NCBI GenBank assembly: GCA_020248665.1
Contig: JADCHE010000055.1
Coordinates: 1-41,345, forward strand
Length of the DNA stretch: 41,345 bases
Source of the DNA: Burkholderiales bacterium
GTDB taxonomy: Bacteria > Pseudomonadota > Gammaproteobacteria > Burkholderiales > Burkholderiaceae_E
Direction of reading: 5' to 3'
The position numbers and the translations under genes are program-made. The number at the start of each line of letters is the position of its first letter. The stretch's first letter is position 1. Positions 34,708 to 41,345 of the stretch are shown here, one piece after another. Below the pieces are notes generated by a model. It searched no databases, had not been told where the DNA came from, and worked only from the letters and a program-made list of their open reading frames with translations.

Positions 34708-36755
34708 GGCGTGACGTCCGCGGCGACGCTGCTTCGCGCGAGGGGCAGGCGGACCGTGAACGTCGACCCGACGCCCTCGATGCTGGACACCGCGAGGCTG
34801 CCGCCGATCTCCCGCAGGTACTCGCGGCTCTCGAAGGCCCCGATGCCCATGCCGTGGGGCTTGGTGCTGGCGAAGGGCTTGAAGAGCTCGGTCTCGACGA
34901 ACGCGCGGCTCATCCCGCGGCCGGTGTCGGCGATCTCCACGATCGCCTCACCGCCGTCCGTGCGTGTCGACACGCGCACCGAGCCGCCGGGCGGCGTCGC
35001 CTCGGTGGCGTTCTGCACCAGATGCCCGATGACGCGCTCCAGTCGATCCTCGTGCGCGATCACGCTCGCTTCCTCCGTCACGTCGCCGAACTCCACGGCG
35101 ACCTTCACGCCCGCATTCCGCTTGCCGCCGACCGCCGCGCCCAGCACCGCCGACAGCCGCACCGGCGCCGGCTGCTCGATCGGCCGAGTGCCCACGCGCA
35201 ATTGCATCAGCAACCGCTGCATCCTTTCGAGGACGTTTTCGACGGTCTCGAGCATGTCGCGCTGGAATTCGGGATTGCCGCGGTGGCGTGGCGCGTTGCC
35301 CAGCAGCAGTGACAGCTGCGCGACGAGATTCTTCAGGTCGTGCACCACGAAGGCGCTCATCCGGTTGAACGAGTCGAACTGCTGTGCCTGGACCAGCTTC
35401 TCGACCGCCAGCCGGACCCCGAGATGACCGGCGACCTGCCGGCCGGCCGTCTTCAGGACGTCCAGCAGCTCCCATTCGACCCGCGGGTCGATGCGGCCGC
35501 GCTGCAGTTGCACCAAGCCGATCAGATCGTCGTGCAGGAGCAACGGTACGATCAGCCAGGCGTCGGGGTCGTCGGCGATCGACGGCGGGAGCGTCAGGTG
35601 CTGGTAGCGGCCCGGATACCGACGCCATTCGTCGAGATCGACGATCCAGCCGGTCGTGGCCAGGAATCCGGCGAGCGGCGCGTCGGCAGGAAGGGGATCG
35701 CGCTCGCGCGTCGAGCGGCGCGCGTCGCAACCGAACCGCCCGTCGTCGCGGCGGGTCCAGAGCGCGCCGCCCGGGCTGTCGACCAGGTCGGCCAGCGCCG
35801 ACAGCGCCCGGTGCGGCAGACCCTCGCCGTCGCCTTCGGGACGGGCCAGCGCCGCGGTCAGGTGCAGCCATTCCCTGCGGTAGTCGAACCGGTAGCTGAA
35901 GAAGTGTTTGGTGACGAACACCCGCAGGCGCGCGCGTAGCGCGCCCGAGGCGAGCAGCGCCACCATCGCCACGAGCGCCGCGAACAGCAGCAGGATCTGG
36001 ATCAGCGTCCCGTAGGAGCTGCCGAACCAGCGCACGCCGTAGGTCGCTGCGGCGACCGTCAGCAGGAATAGGCCCGACGCGAGCAGGGTCGCCGAGTGGA
36101 AGACGACGGTGCGCGAGACCCGGACGTCGAGCCGCCACGAGGGCATCCGGGCGGCGGTGACGGCGACGAGCGGCGCGGCGAGCGCGAACGCGAAGCCCCG
36201 CGCGATCCAGGCCGATGCCTCGACGCGCCCCGCGTTGACGGCGGTCGCGTACAGCGCGACGTCCAGCGCGGCCATCGCGGCCACCGCCAGGCACAGGAAC
36301 TTGCTCGCCCAGCGGTAGGGGGGGGTCGCGTTCCGGTAGACCTGCTCTACGCACAGCAGCGTGTAGATGTTGGCGACCAGCGCGACCAGCGCGAACGAGA
36401 TCGGGTCCGCGGCGACCGCCGCCAGCCAGGTCTGCGCTACCGCGAGGACCGCTGACAGCGCGATTCCGAAGCCGAGGGCCGGTGTGCCGACCCACGTGCG
36501 CAGCAGCGTCAGCATGAACGCCGACCAGGCGAAAGGCCGCAACGCCTCGATCAGCGCGGTGGCGAGCGGCCAGGTCCCGTACGCGAGCGTCATCGCGTTC
36601 GCGGCACCCCATGCCGCCTGCACGAGGACCGCCGCGACGAGCAGGCGGCCCGGCCCGCGTCCTCCGCCCCGCGCCGTCAGCAACAGCAGAAGCCCGACCC
36701 ACGCGAGCGCATCGGTCGTGTAAGCGAGCGTACCTATCTGCGAGGCTTCGATCAG
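34704..36755 (-). CDS. prsK: PrsK, membrane histidine kinase of the exosortase system; probable CTG start
   Basis: About 683 residues: an N-terminal membrane domain of roughly eight hydrophobic helices, a GAF-like region (VDSPGGALWT, WLIVPLLLHDDLIGLVQLQ), H-box FVVHDLKNLVAQ (His472 by the start used here), and an ATPase with N-box HLVQNATEATPPGG, G1 ADTGRGMS, F-box LFKPFASTKPHGMGIG and a final GSTFTVRLPL. The first start codon of the usual set in this frame is TTG 36683, but the 24 codons before it (IGTLAYTTDALAWVGLLL among them) complete the family's first membrane helix. The stretch contains no ATG, GTG or TTG. The best start is CTG at 36755-36753, overlapping the upstream TGA as CTGA and preceded by AAAGGGG; ATC at 36752 is the alternative. 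It signals to PrsR. Confidence 0.87.
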   Translation of the reverse strand: MIEASQIGTLAYTTDALAWVGLLLLLTARGGGRGPGRLLVAAVLVQAAWGAANAMTLAYGTWPLATALIEALRPFAWSAFMLTLLRTWVGTPALGFGIALSAVLAVAQTWLAAVAADPISFALVALVANIYTLLCVEQVYRNATPPYRWASKFLCLAVAAMAALDVALYATAVNAGRVEASAWIARGFAFALAAPLVAVTAARMPSWRLDVRVSRTVVFHSATLLASGLFLLTVAAATYGVRWFGSSYGTLIQILLLFAALVAMVALLASGALRARLRVFVTKHFFSYRFDYRREWLHLTAALARPEGDGEGLPHRALSALADLVDSPGGALWTRRDDGRFGCDARRSTRERDPLPADAPLAGFLATTGWIVDLDEWRRYPGRYQHLTLPPSIADDPDAWLIVPLLLHDDLIGLVQLQRGRIDPRVEWELLDVLKTAGRQVAGHLGVRLAVEKLVQAQQFDSFNRMSAFVVHDLKNLVAQLSLLLGNAPRHRGNPEFQRDMLETVENVLERMQRLLMQLRVGTRPIEQPAPVRLSAVLGAAVGGKRNAGVKVAVEFGDVTEEASVIAHEDRLERVIGHLVQNATEATPPGGSVRVSTRTDGGEAIVEIADTGRGMSRAFVETELFKPFASTKPHGMGIGAFESREYLREIGGSLAVSSIEGVGSTFTVRLPLARSSVAADVTP

Positions 36756-38125
36756 CGAGCCCCTTTCCCGAGGAGCACCACCTGAACCGTCTCGACGAGG
36801 ATCATCAGGTCGAGAAACAACGAATGGTTCTTCACGTAGTACAGGTCATACTGAAGCTTCACCATCCCTTCCTCGACGGTCGAGGTGTAGGTGTGGCGCA
36901 CCTGCGCCCACCCGGTGACGCCTGGCTTCACCGAATGGCGCACGTCGTAGAAGGGGATCTTCTCGGTCAGCTGTTCTACGAAGTACGGGCGCTCGGGGCG
37001 CGGGCCGACGAAGCTCATGTCGCCGCGCAGCACGTTCCAGAGCTGCGGCAGTTCGTCGATCCGCGTGCGGCGCAGGCAGGCGCCGACCCGCGTGATACGA
37101 GCGTCCCGCAGCCCGGCCCAACGCGGCTTGCCGTCGGCCTCCGCGTTCTGGACCATCGTGCGCAGCTTGACGATCCGGAAGCGACGGCCGCCTTCGCCGA
37201 CCCGCTCCTGGGTGTACAGGATCGGCATCCCCGACTCGATCACGATCGCGATCATTGCGACGAGCAGCAGCGGCAGCGTCAGCACGATCAGCGCCAGCGA
37301 GACGCCCACGTCGAAGAGGCGCTTGACGACGTCGCGGGTGAAGCTCTGTCCGAAGCCGTTGCCGAAGATCATCCAGCTGGCCCGCATGTTGTCGATGTGC
37401 AGCACCCCTTGCTCGCGCTCGTAGAACGACTGGAGGTCCATCACCTTGATGCCACGCAGCCGGCAGTCGAGCAGTCGTCGCAGCGGCAGGACCCCGCCCC
37501 GACGCTCGCGCACCGCGACGACGATCTCGGAAACGCGCAGCTCTTCGACGGTATGCCGCAGCCCGTCGTGTGAAAGCTTCAGCGCTTCCCTGGACTCGGA
37601 CGCGTCGGGCATCACGGGGTACAAGCCCGCGTACTGCACAGACTTGCGGCTCGCGCCCTCGTGCAGGTAGCGGATCACCTCCTCGGCCTCGGCGCCGTTA
37701 CCCAGCACGAGCACCCTGCGCTTGGGCAGGCCCACGTCGGTCAGCCGGAAGAACACGGTCCGGAGCAGCAGCACGCTCGCGAGCGCGAGCAGGGTGCTCC
37801 ACGCCAACACTCCGCGTCCGATGTACGTCTCCGGGAACAGATAGAACACGAGGCTCACGCACAGCAGCGCCAGGCCGTACGCGATCAGCAGCCGATGGAC
37901 GGTCGTACGGAACGGCTCCGCATGGATCTGGTAGAGCCCGAGGGCCGACATCGACAGCAGCATGACTGCCGTGAATGTCGTCGCCTCGAGAAGCGGGGAG
38001 TCGCCCCGCGGATTGGCCTCACGCAGGTCGAACCCGAGCACGACCGACTGGAAGACGACGAACGCCTCCAGCGCCGTGAGCAGGAGCAGCCTCACCGAGA
38101 GGTAGTGGTTGAAGAGTCGGATCAT
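36752..38125 (-). CDS. Initiating undecaprenyl-phosphate sugar-phosphate transferase (WbaP/TIGR03013 type)
   Basis: A 457-residue polyprenyl-phosphate hexose-1-phosphate transferase of the exosortase-associated kind. Four or five N-terminal hydrophobic helices are followed by a Rossmann-like CoA-binding segment (RRVLVLGNGAEAEEVIRYL), a further helix (DVVKRLFDVGVSLALIVLTL) and the catalytic domain: YTQERVGEGGRRFRIVKLRT, RRTRIDELPQLWNVL, GDMSFVGPRPERP and PGVTGWAQV. It would load the first sugar phosphate onto the lipid carrier. It is the first gene of the minus-strand operon, with a 100-base upstream gap (38126-38225) in which I see no clear promoter. Its stop overlaps the likely prsK start. 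Confidence 0.93.
   Translation of the reverse strand: MIRLFNHYLSVRLLLLTALEAFVVFQSVVLGFDLREANPRGDSPLLEATTFTAVMLLSMSALGLYQIHAEPFRTTVHRLLIAYGLALLCVSLVFYLFPETYIGRGVLAWSTLLALASVLLLRTVFFRLTDVGLPKRRVLVLGNGAEAEEVIRYLHEGASRKSVQYAGLYPVMPDASESREALKLSHDGLRHTVEELRVSEIVVAVRERRGGVLPLRRLLDCRLRGIKVMDLQSFYEREQGVLHIDNMRASWMIFGNGFGQSFTRDVVKRLFDVGVSLALIVLTLPLLLVAMIAIVIESGMPILYTQERVGEGGRRFRIVKLRTMVQNAEADGKPRWAGLRDARITRVGACLRRTRIDELPQLWNVLRGDMSFVGPRPERPYFVEQLTEKIPFYDVRHSVKPGVTGWAQVRHTYTSTVEEGMVKLQYDLYYVKNHSLFLDLMILVETVQVVLLGKGAR
36760..36766 (-). promoter_or_regulatory. Ribosome binding site supporting the unusual prsK start
   Basis: On the minus strand AAAGGGG is followed after four bases (CTCG) by CTG (36755) and after seven by ATC (36752). 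It lies inside the last codons of the sugar-transferase gene. No comparable purine run precedes TTG 36683, whose upstream is CTT-CTG-CTG. This favours initiation at CTG or ATC. Confidence 0.55.
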
Positions 38126-38225
38126 GACGCCCCGGAATGGTCTGGGGAGAGGGCGTCGGAGCCTAGGAACTTTGGCACAACGGCCGCCGAGGGCGCACGG
38201 ACGGCTGCTCTCCGGGCCGGTTTCG

Positions 38226-39041
38226 TCACGCCGCGGGTCGTGCGGACGGTCCGGCGGGGTCCATCCGGTAGTACGCGGCGAGCGCCGAGTAGAGACCCGG
38301 GAACGCCTCGGCGAGCCGTCCCGGGTCGACGAAGAACACCTCGCAGGCGACCGCGAAGAACTCAGCCTCGTCGGTCGCGGCGTACGGGTCGAGCGGCAGC
38401 CGCGAGTACCACGCGTCGGCGGCGGGCGCTTCGGGGTCGAGGTCGGCGGGCATCGAGGCCTCCAGGCGGTCGACCTGATCGACGAACGCGTCGTACGCGT
38501 CCCCGAGGGTTCTGAGCCATGCCGCGCGTCGAGATGCGGGCATCGGCGGGCAGCCGTCGGCCTCCCCGTCGGACATGTCGAGCTTGTGTGCGAACTCGTG
38601 GATCACGACGTTCGCGACCGGGTCCGCGGCCTCGCCGGCGACGTCCTCCCAGGACAGGACCACCGGCCCCTGATGCATCGCCTCGCCCGACAGTACGTCG
38701 TCGTACTCATGGACGAGCCCGTCCTCGTCGGTGATCGAGCGGCTGACCGCGAACGCCGACGGATACACAACGATCTCCACGAAGTCGTCGTACGGTTGGA
38801 GCCCGAGGTGCAGCACCGGGAGACAGGCCTGCGCGGCGATGGTCAGACGCATGATGTCGTCTGGCTCGAGGCCGTGGGTGCCGGTGAAAGTCTTGCTCGA
38901 CAGGAACTGAGCGACCAGGTCGCGCATGCGATCGGTATCCGCTTCGCCCAGACGGGCTAGCCATGGGAGACGGGCGCGGAGCCCGGCCCAGGTACCGGGG
39001 TCGATCGGCAGGGGGCGACGGCGCCTGAGGGACCAGATCAT
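38226..39041 (-). CDS. mtfA: MtfA-type zinc metallopeptidase (DUF980)
   Basis: A 271-residue cytoplasmic protein of the MtfA (Mlc titration factor A) family. It has HEFAHKLD (HExxH, His148-Glu149-His152) and the downstream EAEFFAVACEVFF, whose acidic residues (Glu225/Glu227) supply the third zinc ligand. In Enterobacteria the protein binds the glucose repressor Mlc and has aminopeptidase activity; its role in betaproteobacteria is less known. ATG 39041 was chosen because the upstream in-frame extension is Ser/Arg-rich and crosses relA; IWSLRRRRPLP at the N-terminus fits the family. It diverges from relA across 76 bases and its stop faces the start of the polysaccharide operon. Confidence 0.9.
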   Translation of the reverse strand: MIWSLRRRRPLPIDPGTWAGLRARLPWLARLGEADTDRMRDLVAQFLSSKTFTGTHGLEPDDIMRLTIAAQACLPVLHLGLQPYDDFVEIVVYPSAFAVSRSITDEDGLVHEYDDVLSGEAMHQGPVVLSWEDVAGEAADPVANVVIHEFAHKLDMSDGEADGCPPMPASRRAAWLRTLGDAYDAFVDQVDRLEASMPADLDPEAPAADAWYSRLPLDPYAATDEAEFFAVACEVFFVDPGRLAEAFPGLYSALAAYYRMDPAGPSARPAA

Positions 39042-39067
39042 CGGGGGGTCGGCGGTGGGCGGGCGCC

Positions 39068-39073
39068 TATAAT
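39068..39073 (+). promoter_or_regulatory. Likely relA -10 element
   Basis: A perfect TATAAT occurs in otherwise GC-rich DNA, 45 bases upstream of the relA ATG. The expected -35 position (about 39045-39050) is GGGGTC and matches poorly, so an activator or an extended element may be needed. The gap 39042-39117 should also drive mtfA in the other direction. Confidence 0.5.
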
Positions 39074-39117
39074 GCGGCGAGCGCGCGGGCCCGGGGGTCC
39101 GCGGCCCGGATGCCACG

Positions 39118-41345
39118 ATGGTCGTACCCGACTCTTCTCCGGCCCTCGCCGCCGGGCGGGCGCCGAACGCCGACTCGACGTCCGACCCCGTCGCGCGTGC
39201 GCTTGAGCTCGTGGCCGCCCGCGTCGGCGAGGGCGCGCTCGGCGGCAGCGGGGAGCTGATCCTCGCGCACGCGCGCGGCACGCTAGGGATCCTCTCGGCG
39301 CTGAACGTCGACGCGGACACGAGGGTGGCCGCCATCCTGTTCGGTGCCGGCGATCTGCTGCGGCTCGACGAGATCGAGGCGCTGCACGGCGCGGAAGTGC
39401 GCGTTCTGGTCGACGGGATGCGGCAGCTGCTGCGCCTCAAGGACCTGACGCTACGGGTCAACGAATCGAGCTCTGGCGCGCAACTCGAGACCCTGCGGCG
39501 CATGACGCTCGCGATGGCGAGCGACATCCGGGTCGTGTTGCTGCGACTGGCCTCCCGTCTACAGTCGTTGCGCTGGCACGCCGAGTCGCGCCGCCCGCCG
39601 GAGCCCGCGATCGCACACGAGACTCTGGAGGTCTTGGCCCCGCTTGCCAACCGGCTCGGGCTGGGCCAGCTCAAGTGGGAGATGGAGGACTTGGCTTTCC
39701 GCTTTCTGGAGCCCGAGCTGTACCGCAGCATCGCGCAGCAGCTCGAGGAGCGGCGCGCCGAGCGCGAGTCGTTCGTGCGCGGCGCGGTCGCGCGGCTGAG
39801 CGCCGAGCTAGCGCGGCAGGGGCTCTACGCCGAGGTCACCGGCCGCCCGAAGCACATCCGCAGCATCTACAACAAGATGCGCACCAAGGGCCTGACCTTC
39901 TCCGAAGTCCAGGACCTGCGCGCGTTCCGGGTGCTGGTGTCCGACGTGAAGGACTGCTATGCCGTCCTCGGGCTGGTGCACCAGATCTGGCCGCCCGTGC
40001 CCAGGGAGTTCGACGACTACATCTCCCGTCCGAAGCCGAACGGATACCGGTCGCTGCACACCGTCGTGATCGCCGAGGACGGACGCCCGCTGGAGGTGCA
40101 GATCCGCACGCACGAGATGCACCGCCACGCCGAGTTCGGGATCGCTTCGCACTGGCGCTACAAGGAAGGGGCGGCCGGACTGTCGGGCTCGCCGGCCGCC
40201 GAGGGCCGGCGGCGGGAAGGTCGGGGCGAGTCGTCGGCCGGCCCGTCCGTAGGCGACTCGCACGACCAGCGCGTCGAGTGGCTGCGCCAGCTGCTGATGT
40301 GGCAGCAGGAGGTGGGCACGACGCTGGGCGGGCGCATGCCGATCTCGGCGGTCGGCGTGGCTGAGCGCATCTACCTGCTGACACCGCAGGCGCGCGTCGT
40401 CGAGTTGCCCATGGGCTCGACTCCGATCGACTTCGCTTACCACGTCCACACCGGGCTCGGGCACCGGTGCCGCGGCGCGCGCGTGGACGGCCAGATGGTG
40501 CCGCTGAACACCCCGTTGCGCAGCGGTCAGACGGTCGAGATCGTCGCGGTTCGCGCCGGATCAGGCAGCGCCGGCCCGTCGCGTGACTGGCTCAATCCCC
40601 AGCTTGGCTACGTGCGCAGCCCGCGGGCGCGCACCAAGGTGCGGCAGTGGTTCAACGCGCTCGAACTCGAGCGCGACATGGCGGGCGGCCGCGATAAGGT
40701 CGAGAAGGTCCTGCAGCGCGAAGGGCGCACGGCGCTCTCTTACGACGAGCTCGCCCGCCGGCTCGGGTTCCCGAAGCCCGAGGACCTGTTTGTCGCCGTC
40801 GCCCGCGACGAGGTCGGCCCGCGGATGCTCGAGGAGGGCGTGCGGGCGACCCCCGAGGGCGGCCGATGCGCGCTGGACGTCGGAAAAGGGGTCGCCGCGC
40901 CCGAATCCGTCGTGTCCGTGCCCGAGCTCGCGCCCGGAGCGACCTCGCGCGCGGCGCGCGCGGAGCCGCCCGCCGGCGGCGTGCTCGTCGTTGGCGTCGA
41001 CTTCCTGATGACCCAGCTCGCACGGTGCTGCCGGCCCGCTCCGCCCGACCCGATCGTCGGCTTCGTGACCCGCGGACGGGGCGTCTCGGTGCACCGAGCG
41101 GAGTGCCGCAGCTTTGCCGAGATGGCCCGCCGAGCGCCCGAGCGTGTGCTGGAGACCTCTTGGGGCGACTGGCGGACCCGCCGCGAGCCGCCGCGCCGAG
41201 GCGAGGCGGCGCCGACGTACCCGGTCGACATCGTGCTGCGCGCGCGCGACCGGCAGGGCCTGCTCCGGGACGTGTCGGACGTCTTCGCGCGCGACCGCCT
41301 GAACGTGACCGCGGTCCAGACGATGAGCCGCGGCGGGTCCGCTCA
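39118..41345 (+). CDS. relA: RelA, monofunctional (p)ppGpp synthetase; 3' end outside the window
   Basis: The frame is open from ATG 39118 to the right edge (742 codons). Domain order is that of long RSH enzymes. The N-terminal HD hydrolase domain is degenerate: the HD pair of the ALLHDV motif is Phe75-Gly76 (AILFGAGD). The synthetase domain has GRPKHIRSIYNKM, DLRAFRVLV, EFDDYISRPKPNGYRSLHT and VQIRTHEMHRHAEFGIASHW; EFDD (297-300) is the EXDD form of monofunctional RelA, not the RXKD of SpoT-like enzymes. A TGS domain (~415-485), a Cys-rich segment (ARCCRP...HRAEC) and the beginning of an ACT domain (from ~701) follow. It synthesises (p)ppGpp on stalled ribosomes. Only the end of the ACT domain is missing. 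Confidence 0.95.
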   Translation, partial: MVVPDSSPALAAGRAPNADSTSDPVARALELVAARVGEGALGGSGELILAHARGTLGILSALNVDADTRVAAILFGAGDLLRLDEIEALHGAEVRVLVDGMRQLLRLKDLTLRVNESSSGAQLETLRRMTLAMASDIRVVLLRLASRLQSLRWHAESRRPPEPAIAHETLEVLAPLANRLGLGQLKWEMEDLAFRFLEPELYRSIAQQLEERRAERESFVRGAVARLSAELARQGLYAEVTGRPKHIRSIYNKMRTKGLTFSEVQDLRAFRVLVSDVKDCYAVLGLVHQIWPPVPREFDDYISRPKPNGYRSLHTVVIAEDGRPLEVQIRTHEMHRHAEFGIASHWRYKEGAAGLSGSPAAEGRRREGRGESSAGPSVGDSHDQRVEWLRQLLMWQQEVGTTLGGRMPISAVGVAERIYLLTPQARVVELPMGSTPIDFAYHVHTGLGHRCRGARVDGQMVPLNTPLRSGQTVEIVAVRAGSGSAGPSRDWLNPQLGYVRSPRARTKVRQWFNALELERDMAGGRDKVEKVLQREGRTALSYDELARRLGFPKPEDLFVAVARDEVGPRMLEEGVRATPEGGRCALDVGKGVAAPESVVSVPELAPGATSRAARAEPPAGGVLVVGVDFLMTQLARCCRPAPPDPIVGFVTRGRGVSVHRAECRSFAEMARRAPERVLETSWGDWRTRREPPRRGEAAPTYPVDIVLRARDRQGLLRDVSDVFARDRLNVTAVQTMSRGGSA

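Noticed and set aside
32290-35427. A 1045-codon open frame opposite prsT, prsR and prsK
   Set aside because: No domain and Arg-rich composition; the opposite strand encodes three complete, recognised proteins.
38172-38190. TTTGGCACAACGG upstream of the sugar-transferase gene as a promoter
   Set aside because: It lies on the plus strand, pointing away from the gene, and lacks a -12 half.

Overview
The window is high-GC, densely coded DNA that looks like a betaproteobacterial chromosome (Burkholderiales/Rhodocyclales type; this is inferred from the gene families and GC content, not from a marker gene). Almost all of it is one exopolysaccharide locus of the exosortase A (XrtA/EpsH) type, with its dedicated PrsK-PrsR-PrsT set. 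It ends with two housekeeping genes, mtfA and relA. I see no rRNA, tRNA, CRISPR array, insertion sequence or phage gene.

Layout: (1) 1-1382, minus strand, running off the left edge: an acyl/peptidyl carrier domain fused to a class III aminotransferase, the start of an NRPS/PKS-like protein. (2) 1682-14270, plus strand: a TIGR04325-type methyltransferase, a formyltransferase-fold protein, a polysaccharide deacetylase, exosortase A with a fused EpsI domain, two tandem secreted paralogs of unknown function, a methyltransferase, a flippase, an O-antigen ligase/polymerase-type membrane protein and a small methyltransferase. (3) 14280-38125, minus strand, transcribed toward the first block. In transcription order: the initiating sugar-phosphate transferase, prsK, prsR, prsT, outer-membrane export lipoprotein, chain-length determinant, CpsD-like tyrosine kinase, outer-membrane beta-barrel-like protein, XrtA-associated ATPase, CapK-like adenylate-forming enzyme, two GT4s, a GT2, a deacetylase-like membrane-anchored protein, a third GT4, a FemAB/GNAT-like transferase and a double-NodB deacetylase. 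(4) mtfA (minus) and relA (plus, cut by the right edge) diverge from a 76-bp gap.

How it fits together (inference from family roles): the sugar transferase primes a lipid carrier, the four glycosyltransferases extend the repeat, and the flippase and polymerase export and polymerise it. The chain-length protein, kinase, export lipoprotein and beta-barrel protein move it to the surface. Deacetylases, methyltransferases, the FemAB-like protein, the CapK-like enzyme and possibly the carrier-aminotransferase decorate it. PrsK/PrsR (sigma-54 dependent) would control expression and XrtA would process PEP-CTERM proteins encoded elsewhere; I found no PEP-CTERM tail among the products here.

Most worth a second look: the duplicated secreted proteins at 6015-9905, one with a Sec signal and one a lipoprotein, with a perfect TGTGA-N6-TCACA palindrome before the second copy; prsK, whose family-typical N-terminus has no ATG/GTG/TTG and seems to start at CTG in a CTGA overlap; the formyltransferase-fold protein with Val in place of the catalytic Asn; the two-domain deacetylase; and the carrier-aminotransferase facing an exosortase locus.
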